Both the position numbers and the translations under genes were made by a program. The notes under the pieces were generated by a model. The model had not been told where the DNA came from. It worked only from the letters and a program-made list of their open reading frames with translations, and did no database searches. Shown piece by piece: positions 1 to 7,166 of a stretch of 16,905 bases of DNA (positions are counted from its first letter, which is position 1; each line of letters opens with the position of its first letter). Origin of the DNA: CAZAGD01 sp049699975 (lineage in GTDB: Bacteria > Desulfobacterota > SM23-61); assembly GCA_049699975.1 (NCBI GenBank), contig JBNAWB010000066.1, positions 1 through 16,905 on the forward strand. The letters are read 5' to 3'.

Positions 1-2450
1 AAATCACTTTCTAAATAATGGATATTTAAATAACCATTCTTCCCTTCGATTCCCGCCGCCCGGGCTCGCACAGGAATTGTGGTGCTGAAAGAGTCAAAAC
101 CTGCAGTAACCCGCAGAGGATCAATAGGCCAGAAATTAAGGGTGGTGGCGTATCCCCAATCGCGCATCTTTTGATAGTCAAAAGTAACAGCCTGCCTCCA
201 GATTAATTCGGGGAAGACGATCCATTCTGCCCCCAAGGCCGCCCGATTCCAGGTAAAATTTGTGTCTGCTTCAGTGGCTTCTTGCCAAAGAATTTCTTGA
301 AATAGTTTAAAAACAGGGACTAGCGGCTCGGTCAAACGGAATTTAGCCCAATATTCTCTCGCCCCAGGATTTTCTTGGATAAATCCGCCTTCGGCATAGA
401 CATTCCACATATCTTCTACCTGCAATGTTTTTAAGGTATTTTGAATATGTTTGTTAGTTGGATACTTTTCGGCAAGCTTTTTGGCTAAATCTCGCGCTTC
501 CTTTTTGTAATTCAAGGTATTAAGAGTTAGGGCCATCCCATTGAGGGCTTTTTGAAATTCGGGATTAATGTTTTCAATGATCTTAAATTGTTCTAAGGCT
601 TGCCGGGGGCGGCCGCGACTTAGATATGTATGGGCCAGGCCATTGCGAAATTCTAAGCTTGAGCCAGCTTTTTGGAGGTAGGATTCGAAAAATATTTCTG
701 CTTCTTTTAATTTGTCCTGGTAGATAAGGAACCAGCCTCTGGATTCCAAATATCCAAAGCAGGTTTCGTAATATTCAAGAGTTTCCCGCAGGCGATCTTG
801 ATAAGCGAGGAACCAACCATCTTCCAAGACGCGAGCGACTTTGTTCCATTTATCCGGCTTTTGATTTTTTAAAAAATTTTCTACTTCTTGCAGAGCTTCT
901 TTGGCCTTGGCCCACTCCCGCAGATCTTGCAGGGCATAAAAACGACCCATAAGAGAATTAAATCTTTTTTCTTGCCCAAGAACCTGATCATAAATTTCTA
1001 ATGACTTTTGGGGGTTTTCTAAATAAAGGTAAGCATCTGCTATAGCTTCTAAGACCCAGGGCGGAATTTCTTGCGTTAGCGACTTTATCTTCTCATACTG
1101 AGCCAAAACTTCTTTCATTCGACCCAGAGCATGCAAAACAATTAGATAATCGTATTGAGCCCTTAAATTTTCGGGGTGTTCCTTTAATTTTCTTTCTAAG
1201 ATAAAGCTTGCTTCTTTAGCCTGATCCCATCTTAGATGGTCAATCGCTTTATTACCTTCCAGGAAATCCTGAATTTCCTCATCTCTTATACCTTTATCGA
1301 GAAGTTCTTGTTCGGCTAAGCTGGTGGCGCCCAATTCCGCCAGATTGTATATGCGGAGTTTCTGGGCTTGGATATTTTGGGGACGCAGCTTCAAAATTTC
1401 GGCATATGTCTTAAAGGCCGATAAATAATCGCGTTCCTGCTCATATAAAAAAGCCCGGGCAAAGAGAATCTCTATTAAAAAACAATTTTTCTCTTGGAGG
1501 GTATCCAGTGTTCGTTGGCCTTCTGCAGTTTTCCCCATCATTGCCCACGGGTAAACGATGAGAATCTGGGGAAGGCAAGCTGCGGGGTATTTATTGCTGG
1601 TCAATTTAAAAATATTTACAGATTCCTCATATCTTTTTTCTTTAAAGAAGGCCCAACCTAACTCAATTAAAAAGCCCAAGGGCAAAGGGGTATAATCGGC
1701 AGGTAAATTTATTAAAGCCGCCCTATAATTCTTGGTATCGATTAAAAGAAGTTGCGGCAATAAAATTTGGGACGCAAATTCTTCAAAAAGAAGCTTAAGG
1801 TCTTCCTTAGGCAGAGAAGAGGCTAATTCCTGACGTCTCTCCTGAATCTCTTTTAAAAAGCTTTCTTCTTCAATTTTTAAAGTGAGAAGGGCATACGACT
1901 TATAGGCCTGACTTTTCTTTCCTTCTTTTTCTAAGGTCAGGGCTTTAAGAAAAGCAGTCAGGTCAGGAAGATATTTTCCACTTTTTTCTAAAAAAGAATA
2001 AGCTAAAGCATGGTTACCAAGGTGATGCAAGCTAAAAATGAGTCCTTTTAAAGCTTCTTGGTCAGTAGGGTCAATTTCCCAGGCCTTTTCATATAAAACT
2101 TTGGCCCGCGCATAATCTTTCAATTCCAGGAAGGCCCGGGCAATGTTCTTAGGTATATATTTTAATTTTAAAAGTTCATTTTCATTTTGATTATAAAAGT
2201 GGACGGCCTTTTCATAATCTTCTGTCCAGATCAAACACAATAAATAATCGCCCTTTAAGAAGAGATCTTGGGGTGTCTCCTTTAAACCTTTTTCTAAAAG
2301 GGGCAGAGCTTGCCGGTATTGACCGGCTTTGATGAGGGGAATCGCTTTTTGATAAGAGCTTGACTCGGCCCAAGTTTCACCGCAAAAAAGATAGCTAAAA
2401 GCCCAGATAAATAGAAAACAGAGAAAAAATTTTTGCAGAAATTTGGTCAT
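1..2450 (-). CDS. pgaA: PgaA-like poly-N-acetylglucosamine export porin (5' part, runs off window)
   Basis: An uninterrupted minus-strand frame of 816 codons starts at ATG 2450 and leaves the window at base 1, so the C-terminus is missing. Residues 1-30 form a signal peptide (hydrophobic FFLCFLFIWAFSYLF, then TWA before ESSSY). Residues about 30-670 are helical tetratricopeptide-type repeats such as KAVHFYNQNENELLKLKYIP and RQALEQFKIIENINPEFQKA. From about residue 680 the sequence turns to alternating aromatic/polar beta strands (WNVYAEGGF, YWAKFRL). It ends in GFDSFSTTIPVRARAAGI, which resembles the barrel segment of E. coli PgaA. In that family the periplasmic TPR domain binds deacetylated PNAG and the 16-strand outer-membrane barrel secretes it. 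The TPR part looks longer than the roughly 510 residues of E. coli PgaA. The ribosome site GAGGAAGGA lies directly before the ATG. Other pga genes would lie beyond the left edge and are not visible. A generic TPR/barrel exporter is the alternative. Confidence 0.75.
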   Translation of the reverse strand, partial: MTKFLQKFFLCFLFIWAFSYLFCGETWAESSSYQKAIPLIKAGQYRQALPLLEKGLKETPQDLFLKGDYLLCLIWTEDYEKAVHFYNQNENELLKLKYIPKNIARAFLELKDYARAKVLYEKAWEIDPTDQEALKGLIFSLHHLGNHALAYSFLEKSGKYLPDLTAFLKALTLEKEGKKSQAYKSYALLTLKIEEESFLKEIQERRQELASSLPKEDLKLLFEEFASQILLPQLLLIDTKNYRAALINLPADYTPLPLGFLIELGWAFFKEKRYEESVNIFKLTSNKYPAACLPQILIVYPWAMMGKTAEGQRTLDTLQEKNCFLIEILFARAFLYEQERDYLSAFKTYAEILKLRPQNIQAQKLRIYNLAELGATSLAEQELLDKGIRDEEIQDFLEGNKAIDHLRWDQAKEASFILERKLKEHPENLRAQYDYLIVLHALGRMKEVLAQYEKIKSLTQEIPPWVLEAIADAYLYLENPQKSLEIYDQVLGQEKRFNSLMGRFYALQDLREWAKAKEALQEVENFLKNQKPDKWNKVARVLEDGWFLAYQDRLRETLEYYETCFGYLESRGWFLIYQDKLKEAEIFFESYLQKAGSSLEFRNGLAHTYLSRGRPRQALEQFKIIENINPEFQKALNGMALTLNTLNYKKEARDLAKKLAEKYPTNKHIQNTLKTLQVEDMWNVYAEGGFIQENPGAREYWAKFRLTEPLVPVFKLFQEILWQEATEADTNFTWNRAALGAEWIVFPELIWRQAVTFDYQKMRDWGYATTLNFWPIDPLRVTAGFDSFSTTIPVRARAAGIEGKNGYLNIHYLESD

Positions 2451-2756
2451 TCCTTCCTCAGCCTCAGCATGTTGAAAATTTCTTTAAATTTTATCGGCAG
2501 TTAAATAAAAAATCTAAACTCCAAAATTATTTATTCTGGCTAAATTGTCATTTAGCTTATAGCTTGCCTTCTCTGGCCCACCTTAATCTTTTAGATTAAA
2601 TTTTAATCAGCATAATAGAGGGAAGGAGAGGTTCACTCGGGATAATAAGAGAGCTCTTCTTTCCTTGAAATTTTTTAATTTTAAGATTTTAAAAATTTAA
2701 AGGCGGCCTAACTGGCAGCAATTTTTGGGCTTTTATTTTAGGGAAGTTAAAAGCTC
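2451..2756. other. A+T-rich intergenic region without a recognised gene
   Basis: This 306-bp gap separates the small orphan gene from the pgaA-like gene, both on the minus strand. It is A+T rich with runs of A and T and has no credible ORF. It must hold the leader, and probably the promoter, of the pgaA-like gene. A weak minus-strand -35-like ATGACA lies near 2549, but no convincing -10 follows it. I see none of the window's palindromic repeat families here and no clear terminator hairpin. Confidence 0.5.
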
Positions 2757-2996
2757 TTATTTTCTTAATTCTTTTAGAGCTTTGTTAATCCTATTTTCAA
2801 GGGCGATCTCCTGTTGATACTCTCCCTTCTCTAAATAGTCCTCCATGAATCCTCTGCTTAATTCAAGGTGAGCAGTCTTATCTTCTTTAGTGAGTGTGAT
2901 GCGCCACTTTCCTTTTTCTAATTTAGCTTCAATAGTAATGCCGGGACCAGCTTTTTCGGCCACAGCCCTGATGACCTCTTCTTTGCTTACGGCCAT
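2757..2996 (-). CDS. Small conserved-looking hypothetical protein (79 aa)
   Basis: I do not recognise this family. The 79-residue product is charged and soluble, with no signal peptide, membrane segment or cysteines. Its predicted layout is an N-terminal helix (SKEEVIRAVAEKAG), two or three beta strands (ITIEAKLEKG, KWRITLTKED, TAHLELSRG) and a long C-terminal helix rich in Glu and Lys. The start is supported by GAGG five bases before ATG 2996. It lies 95 bp downstream of yggS on the same strand and may be cotranscribed with it, but no function can be inferred from that. A real gene is likely because of the ribosome site, the amphipathic composition and the lack of a competing frame. Confidence 0.6.
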   Translation of the reverse strand: MAVSKEEVIRAVAEKAGPGITIEAKLEKGKWRITLTKEDKTAHLELSRGFMEDYLEKGEYQQEIALENRINKALKELRK

Positions 2997-3091
2997 AAAT
3001 ACCTCACTCTGTTAGGAAAAGAGTAGCTTTTTCTCTTTAATTTTTAAACAATTTATCACTGCTCGCCGCGGGAAGCAACAAAAATATAAAT

Positions 3092-3787
3092 TTATTTAGG
3101 AGGTCGGGGGCCAAAAATAGCCGTGCCCACTCGGACTAATGTAGCTCCTTCCTCGATGGCAATTTCAAAATCGTTAGACATGCCCATGGAAAGCTCGGCC
3201 ATGGATACGCGCGGTAATTTTTGGTTAGCTATTATTTCCCTTAATTTTCTTAAGCGAATAAAATAAGGTCGAGCATCTTCTGGATTAGGGAATAAAGGTG
3301 GCATAGTCATCAGTCCCTGGATAATTAAATTTTCCATATGGGAAATTCCCTCAGCTAACTGGAGAATATTATCTTCTTCCACTCCAAATTTTGATTTTTC
3401 CTCGCTTAATTTTACTTCGAGTAAAATAGGCAAAACCTTTCCTTCAGAACGGGCTGCTTTATTCAATTCTTCTGCTAAATGTAAACTATCCACGGAGTGG
3501 ATTAAATCAAAGAGACGTACAGCTATCTTGGCTTTATTTGTTTGTAAATGACCGATAAAATGCCAGGCTACCTCACGGCCTAAAGCCTCGATTTTTTTCT
3601 TAGCTTCCTGCACATAGTTTTCGCCGAGAATTTTAATTCCAGCCTGAATCCCTTCGAGCACTCGGTCCGGGGGAACCGTTTTACTGACGGCCACGAGGCG
3701 GATTTCTTCGAGATTTCTTCCCGCCCTACGGGCAGCAGCTTCCATTCTTTCTTGAACTTTTTTCAAATTATCTGCTATTTGAGACAT
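3092..3787 (-). CDS. yggS: YggS/PROSC-family PLP homeostasis protein
   Basis: This 231-residue protein has the family's usual length and single-domain TIM-barrel-like organisation. The N-terminal LVAVSKTVPP contains the PLP-binding lysine (K36), followed by GENYVQEAKKKI. Mid-protein WHFIGHLQTNKAK is a family hallmark. The C-terminal stretch SMGMSNDFEIAIEEGATLVR with VGTAIFG forms the phosphate-binding part. Members of COG0325 bind pyridoxal 5'-phosphate without known enzymatic activity and buffer free PLP in the cytosol, affecting amino-acid and keto-acid pools. The ribosome site is weak (AAGAAAG before ATG 3787). It follows maf on the same strand after a 287-bp gap holding two palindromic repeats, so it may have its own promoter. 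In many bacteria yggS sits near proC or division genes; neither is visible here. Confidence 0.93.
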   Translation of the reverse strand: MSQIADNLKKVQERMEAAARRAGRNLEEIRLVAVSKTVPPDRVLEGIQAGIKILGENYVQEAKKKIEALGREVAWHFIGHLQTNKAKIAVRLFDLIHSVDSLHLAEELNKAARSEGKVLPILLEVKLSEEKSKFGVEEDNILQLAEGISHMENLIIQGLMTMPPLFPNPEDARPYFIRLRKLREIIANQKLPRVSMAELSMGMSNDFEIAIEEGATLVRVGTAIFGPRPPK

Positions 3788-3810
3788 CTTTCTTAATTCT
3801 TAATTCGTAT

Positions 3811-3832
3811 GTAGGGCAAGCCCTTGCCCTAC
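3811..3832. repeat. 22-bp palindrome, short form of the GTAGGGCAAG element
   Basis: Arms GTAGGGCAAG and CTTGCCCTAC match perfectly around a CC centre. The same outer arms border the longer double-hairpin elements at 10014-10069 and 16802-16859, so this looks like an internally deleted copy. It lies 24 bp upstream of the yggS start, within its leader. Confidence 0.75.
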
Positions 3833-3990
3833 TGCCTTTTAGGAAGAAGGGGAATTTAATCTCCCCCGCCCCTCTTTTAAAAAGGGCTCCTATGTTACCT
3901 CCCCGGAATTTATTGAAAATATCTTAATTTAAATTTTTAACGCCAAATGAAATTCTTCGCGCCCCTTCAACAGGAAATTTAGCAATCTTC

Positions 3991-4038
3991 CCTTTACCAA
4001 ACCCCTCTCCCCGATGGGGGAGAAAGATGGGGTAAGGG
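3991..4038. repeat. Palindromic CTCTCCCC/GGGGGAG element
   Basis: An imperfect inverted repeat centred on CTCTCCCCgatGGGGGAG has outer complementary segments TTTACC and GGTAAGG. It belongs to the same family as the elements at 4679-4743, 10296-10340 and the cluster at 16104-16270. It lies 36 bp beyond the maf stop codon, so it could act as a 3' stabilising or terminating hairpin, although no T-run follows. Confidence 0.65.
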
Positions 4039-4074
4039 CTGGCAGAGGGATTTGAAGAAGAGGAGCAAAGAGGA

Positions 4075-4659
4075 TTATTTGAAATCCACTACTCCTAACT
4101 CTTGCAAATCCTCTATCACCTCACAGAGGGGCAAGCCTACCACATTTGTATAAGAACCTTTTATTTCTTTAATCATAAAGGCGGCTTTACCTTGCACCGC
4201 ATAACCTCCAGCTTTATCAAAGGGCTCACCAGTATTAATATACCAGCGAATTTCTTCTGCCGAAAGTCTTTTAAATTTTACCAAGGAGCTGACTACTCTT
4301 TCTCTTTTTTTCCCTCCCTTAATTTGTAAAAGACAATAACCGGTGATTACGCGGTGTTCTTGATCACTGAGTTTTTTTAGCATATATTCAGCTTCTTGCA
4401 CATCTTTAGGTTTTCCCAAAACTTCTCCATCAATGACTACTATTGTATCAGCGGCTAAAACCCAAAATTCAGGAAATTTTTCCGCTACCTGTTGAGCTTT
4501 GGTAATGGCCAAGCGCCGCACATATTCTTCGGGCAGTTCTCCTTTTCGTAAAATTTCTTCTACTTCGCTGGGGACAATTCTTAGCGAGACGCCCAAAAGT
4601 GACAGCAATTCTTGCCGCCTGGGGGAAGAAGATGCTAAAATAATGCCTAAGTTATCCAT
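4075..4659 (-). CDS. maf: Maf/YhdE-family nucleoside triphosphate pyrophosphatase
   Basis: The 194-residue length is typical of Maf. The N-terminus has LASSSPRRQELL (SSSPRR at residues 10-15, the nucleotide-binding loop). LAADTIVVIDGEVLGKP carries the catalytic aspartate D71 and K83, and HRVITGY follows. The C-terminal EPFDKAGGYAVQGKAA and GSYTNVVGLPLCEV complete the fold. These house-cleaning enzymes hydrolyse dTTP, UTP or modified pyrimidine nucleotides to the monophosphate and pyrophosphate, and Maf has been linked to division arrest in Bacillus. The EPFDKAGGY motif suggests the YhdE (dTTP/UTP) subfamily rather than the YceF (m7GTP) one; that is inference. No Shine-Dalgarno sequence is evident before ATG 4659. 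The gene is divergent from yjbQ, with only 98 bp between, most of it a hairpin. Confidence 0.93.
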   Translation of the reverse strand: MDNLGIILASSSPRRQELLSLLGVSLRIVPSEVEEILRKGELPEEYVRRLAITKAQQVAEKFPEFWVLAADTIVVIDGEVLGKPKDVQEAEYMLKKLSDQEHRVITGYCLLQIKGGKKRERVVSSLVKFKRLSAEEIRWYINTGEPFDKAGGYAVQGKAAFMIKEIKGSYTNVVGLPLCEVIEDLQELGVVDFK

Positions 4660-4678
4660 AAGTATTATTAGTCAACAA

Positions 4679-4743
4679 GTAATCCATCACTCTCACCCTT
4701 TCCCTCTCCCCAACGGGGAGAGGGTGGGGTAGTGATGGATTAC
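4679..4743. repeat. 65-bp hairpin element between divergent maf and yjbQ
   Basis: The outer arms GTAATCCATCACT (4679-4691) and AGTGATGGATTAC (4731-4743) are perfect 13-bp inverted repeats. Inside lie CCTCTCCCC and GGGGAGAGG around a three-base AAC loop, with an asymmetric bulge between. The element fills most of the 98-bp gap. It ends four bases before the yjbQ Shine-Dalgarno sequence (AGGAG, 4747-4751) and begins 19 bases upstream of the maf ATG. The core is shared with other repeats in the window; the 13-bp outer arms are not seen elsewhere in it. Confidence 0.8.
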
Positions 4744-4757
4744 GGCAGGAGTCAGTT

Positions 4758-5159
4758 ATGCCCTTTAAAGAGATAAACATTCGGACTAAATCCCGTACGG
4801 AGCTGGTAGATATTACCTCCCAGCTGCAGAAAATAGTCCAGGAAAGCAAAATAGAGAGCGGTCTTTTGGCACTCTATGTTCCCCATACTACAGCGGCCTT
4901 GGCCATTAATGAAAACGCTGATCCCAGTGTGCAACATGATATTTTAGCCGAATTAAATCGCTTGATCCCCTTTTCGGGGCCTTATCAGCACACCGAAGGA
5001 AATTCCGCCGCCCATATAAAATCCACCTTCATTGGTCCTTCCCAGACTCTTTTTATTGAAGGAGGAAAGCTTGCCCTCGGTACCTGGCAAGGGGTATATT
5101 TCTGTGAATTTGATGGCCCCCGCTCGCGCAAAGTCTGGGTTAAGATTATTCCCGGTTAA
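4758..5159 (+). CDS. yjbQ: YjbQ / UPF0047 family protein (secondary thiamine-phosphate synthase)
   Basis: The 133 residues match the whole UPF0047 family in length. Its signatures are VPHTTAALAINENADPSV (H43, E52, D55), QHTEGNSAAHIK (residues 77-88) and LGTWQGVYFCEFDGPRSRK (107-125). The conserved histidines and acidic residues line a metal-binding cleft in solved homologues. E. coli YjbQ has a promiscuous thiamine-phosphate synthase activity, but the physiological role of the family is unsettled. The start is well supported by AGGAG six bases upstream of ATG 4758. It is the only plus-strand gene in the window. Its last 14 bp overlap the end of the convergent helicase gene, leaving no room for a terminator between them. 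Confidence 0.92.
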   Translation: MPFKEINIRTKSRTELVDITSQLQKIVQESKIESGLLALYVPHTTAALAINENADPSVQHDILAELNRLIPFSGPYQHTEGNSAAHIKSTFIGPSQTLFIEGGKLALGTWQGVYFCEFDGPRSRKVWVKIIPG

Positions 5160-7149
5160 AGAAATCTTCGATTTCCAATTTCTTATATCCTCTGCCCGCG
5201 AGTTCCGAGATGAAGCGCGAAGGTTTCTGCCATAATTCTCTTCCGCCGCGGTCAGGGGCAAACAAGGGGTAACAAAGATATAATTCATCCCGCGCCCGCG
5301 TCACGGCTACATAAAAAAGCCTTCTTTCCTCCTCCTCTCCCGCACCACCATTTTCAGATATACTACGTATTGAAGGAAACTTTCCTTCGGCCAGCCAAAT
5401 GATAAAAACCCAAGACCATTCTAATCCTTTAGCTTGATGCACGGAGCTCAAAGTAACTTTTCCTTCTGCCCCTCCATTGCGCAAAGAGGTCATTTCTCCT
5501 TCTAAAGAAGTGAGCAGAGCTAATTCGCTTAGAAAATCATGCAAAGAAGTATAATTTTGGGCAAAAGAAGCCAGTTGTTTTAAGTCATCCAACCGCGATT
5601 CGTAATCAGGATATCTTGACTTTAGGTAGTCTTCATAACCTTCCTTAATTATTAGTTCAATCATTTTGTCTGGCCCTAAAGTCTGCTGCATTTTGCGAAG
5701 TTGGGATAAAGTTTTATTGAATTGCGACCATGTTTCCCAAGCTCGGCGCGGAATTTTTTCCCGGATTTCTTTGGCGTCCCAGTCTGCTTGAGGAGTTAAG
5801 ATACCTGATGAGGCTAAGTGCCAGATTTTTTGAGCCGTACTTTTGCCTATTTGTGGATAAAGGAGGAGGACGCGGCGCCAAGCGAGTTCATCGAGCGGGT
5901 TGCAGATAATTTTCAGAAAGGCGCTTACATCTTTTATATGAGCTTGCTCGAAGAAACGCAGGCCAGAACGAACCTCAAAAGGAATCCCACGGCGGGTCAA
6001 TTCCATCTGTAATTCCATGGAGTGATAATGGGCTCGGTAAAGAACCGCTATCTCCCCCCAAGGTATGCCCTTTTGATGAGCTTCAGCAATCTGTTGCGCC
6101 ACAAAGAAGGCTTGCTCCATAACATCTGGCGTGGATACCAAATACGGTAGTGGGCCAGAGTTCCGGGCAGTCTTTAATTTTTTCTGAAATTGATAGCGAT
6201 TATGGCGGATACTCAAGTTGGCCAAATGGAGAATTTGAGGAGTTGAGCGATAGTTGATCTCCAATTTATAAACTCGGGCATCGGGGTAGCGTTCAGGAAA
6301 AGTAAGAATATTGGCGAAATTAGCCCCTCGAAAAGAATAGATAGATTGGGAGTCATCCCCTACGACCATAAGATTACGATGATCGCGGGCTAAGAGATCC
6401 AGGATGTCCGCTTGGAGGAGGTTGGTATCTTGATATTCATCCACTAAGATATGCTGGAACTGCTGCCCATAACGAGTTCGTACTTCTGGATGTTCCCGGA
6501 GGAGCACTTCCCAATAGTAAAGCAAGTCATCAAAATCCATGACATTCAATTCTTTTTTCCTTTGTTTATATCTTTGCATAACAGCTTGGATTTCCCCAAG
6601 AAGAGGGGAAAAGAAAGGGTATCTGTCTAAGATTATCTCCTCTAAGCCTTCTTTTGTATTAATGGTTAAGCCCAAAATATTTTCCAGCACTTCTCCTTTA
6701 GGGAAACGCGAGCTTTTAGGCTTTATTTTTAAATCAGAGATGCAGGCATCCATTAACTTACGGGCGTCTTCGCGGTCCAGGATGGAAAAATTTGGTTGGA
6801 ATCCCACTAAGGGGGCATGGCGGCGCAAAATCCGGTTTCCCATGTGATGAAAAGTGCCTCCCCACACTCTTTGGCTGGCGTCGGCAGCTCCGGGCACTAA
6901 CTCCTCCACCCGCCTTAGCATTTCGCGGGCTGCTTTATTCGTGAAGGTGAGGAGTAGGATTCGCTGAGGTTCTATACCTGATTCGACTAAGTGGGCAACT
7001 CTATAGGTCACTACGCGCGTCTTGCCACTTCCCGCGCCAGCAATAACCAGGGTTGGTCCGGCCGCAGCTTTGACCACAGCCAATTGCTGGGCATTAAGTT
7101 CTTTTTCATAATTTAATTTAGTTGGGGATGTGTTTCGTAAGGGAATCAA
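5146..7149 (-). CDS. uvrD: UvrD/PcrA/Rep-type superfamily 1A DNA helicase
   Basis: A 667-residue ATP-dependent 3'-5' helicase with all SF1A motifs. These are Q-motif LNAQQLAVV, Walker A AGAGSGKT (37-44), Ia LLLTFTNKAAREM, Walker B ILVDEYQDTN (D237, E238), III VVGDDSQSIYSFRGA (262-276), IV INYRS, V VHQAKGLEW (570-578) and VI EEERRLFYVAVTRAR (606-620). 1B and 2B subdomain sequence fills the gaps. The family unwinds DNA in mismatch and excision repair and at stalled forks. Only about 45 residues follow motif VI, so the long C-terminal tail by which PcrA/UvrD contacts RNA polymerase seems absent; length is closer to Rep. The start is TTG 7149, with TAGGAG, overlapping the upstream stop codon, 11 bases away. 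It is the last gene of the ispH-ubiA unit, 14 bp behind the metalloprotease-like gene. The exact subgroup (UvrD, PcrA or Rep) is uncertain. Confidence 0.93.
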   Translation of the reverse strand: MIPLRNTSPTKLNYEKELNAQQLAVVKAAAGPTLVIAGAGSGKTRVVTYRVAHLVESGIEPQRILLLTFTNKAAREMLRRVEELVPGAADASQRVWGGTFHHMGNRILRRHAPLVGFQPNFSILDREDARKLMDACISDLKIKPKSSRFPKGEVLENILGLTINTKEGLEEIILDRYPFFSPLLGEIQAVMQRYKQRKKELNVMDFDDLLYYWEVLLREHPEVRTRYGQQFQHILVDEYQDTNLLQADILDLLARDHRNLMVVGDDSQSIYSFRGANFANILTFPERYPDARVYKLEINYRSTPQILHLANLSIRHNRYQFQKKLKTARNSGPLPYLVSTPDVMEQAFFVAQQIAEAHQKGIPWGEIAVLYRAHYHSMELQMELTRRGIPFEVRSGLRFFEQAHIKDVSAFLKIICNPLDELAWRRVLLLYPQIGKSTAQKIWHLASSGILTPQADWDAKEIREKIPRRAWETWSQFNKTLSQLRKMQQTLGPDKMIELIIKEGYEDYLKSRYPDYESRLDDLKQLASFAQNYTSLHDFLSELALLTSLEGEMTSLRNGGAEGKVTLSSVHQAKGLEWSWVFIIWLAEGKFPSIRSISENGGAGEEEERRLFYVAVTRARDELYLCYPLFAPDRGGRELWQKPSRFISELAGRGYKKLEIEDFFNRE

Positions 7150-7160
7150 AATACTTATAT

Positions 7161-7166
7161 CTCCTA
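7161..7166 (-). promoter_or_regulatory. Ribosome binding site TAGGAG supporting the TTG start of the helicase
   Basis: Read on the minus strand, AGGAG (7165-7161) shares bases with the TAG stop of the preceding gene (7166-7164). It lies 11 bases before TTG 7149. No ATG or GTG in frame lies closer that would keep the Q-motif, so TTG is preferred. The overlap suggests translational coupling. The spacing is longer than optimal. Confidence 0.5.

Noticed and set aside
4652..4937. Minus-strand frames across the maf-yjbQ hairpin and the yjbQ start
   Set aside because: They translate the hairpin repeat and the antisense of conserved yjbQ codons.
4953..5288. 111-codon minus-strand frame across yjbQ and the end of the helicase
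   Set aside because: It lies antisense to a clear UPF0047 gene and overlaps a clear helicase; the composition is not protein-like.
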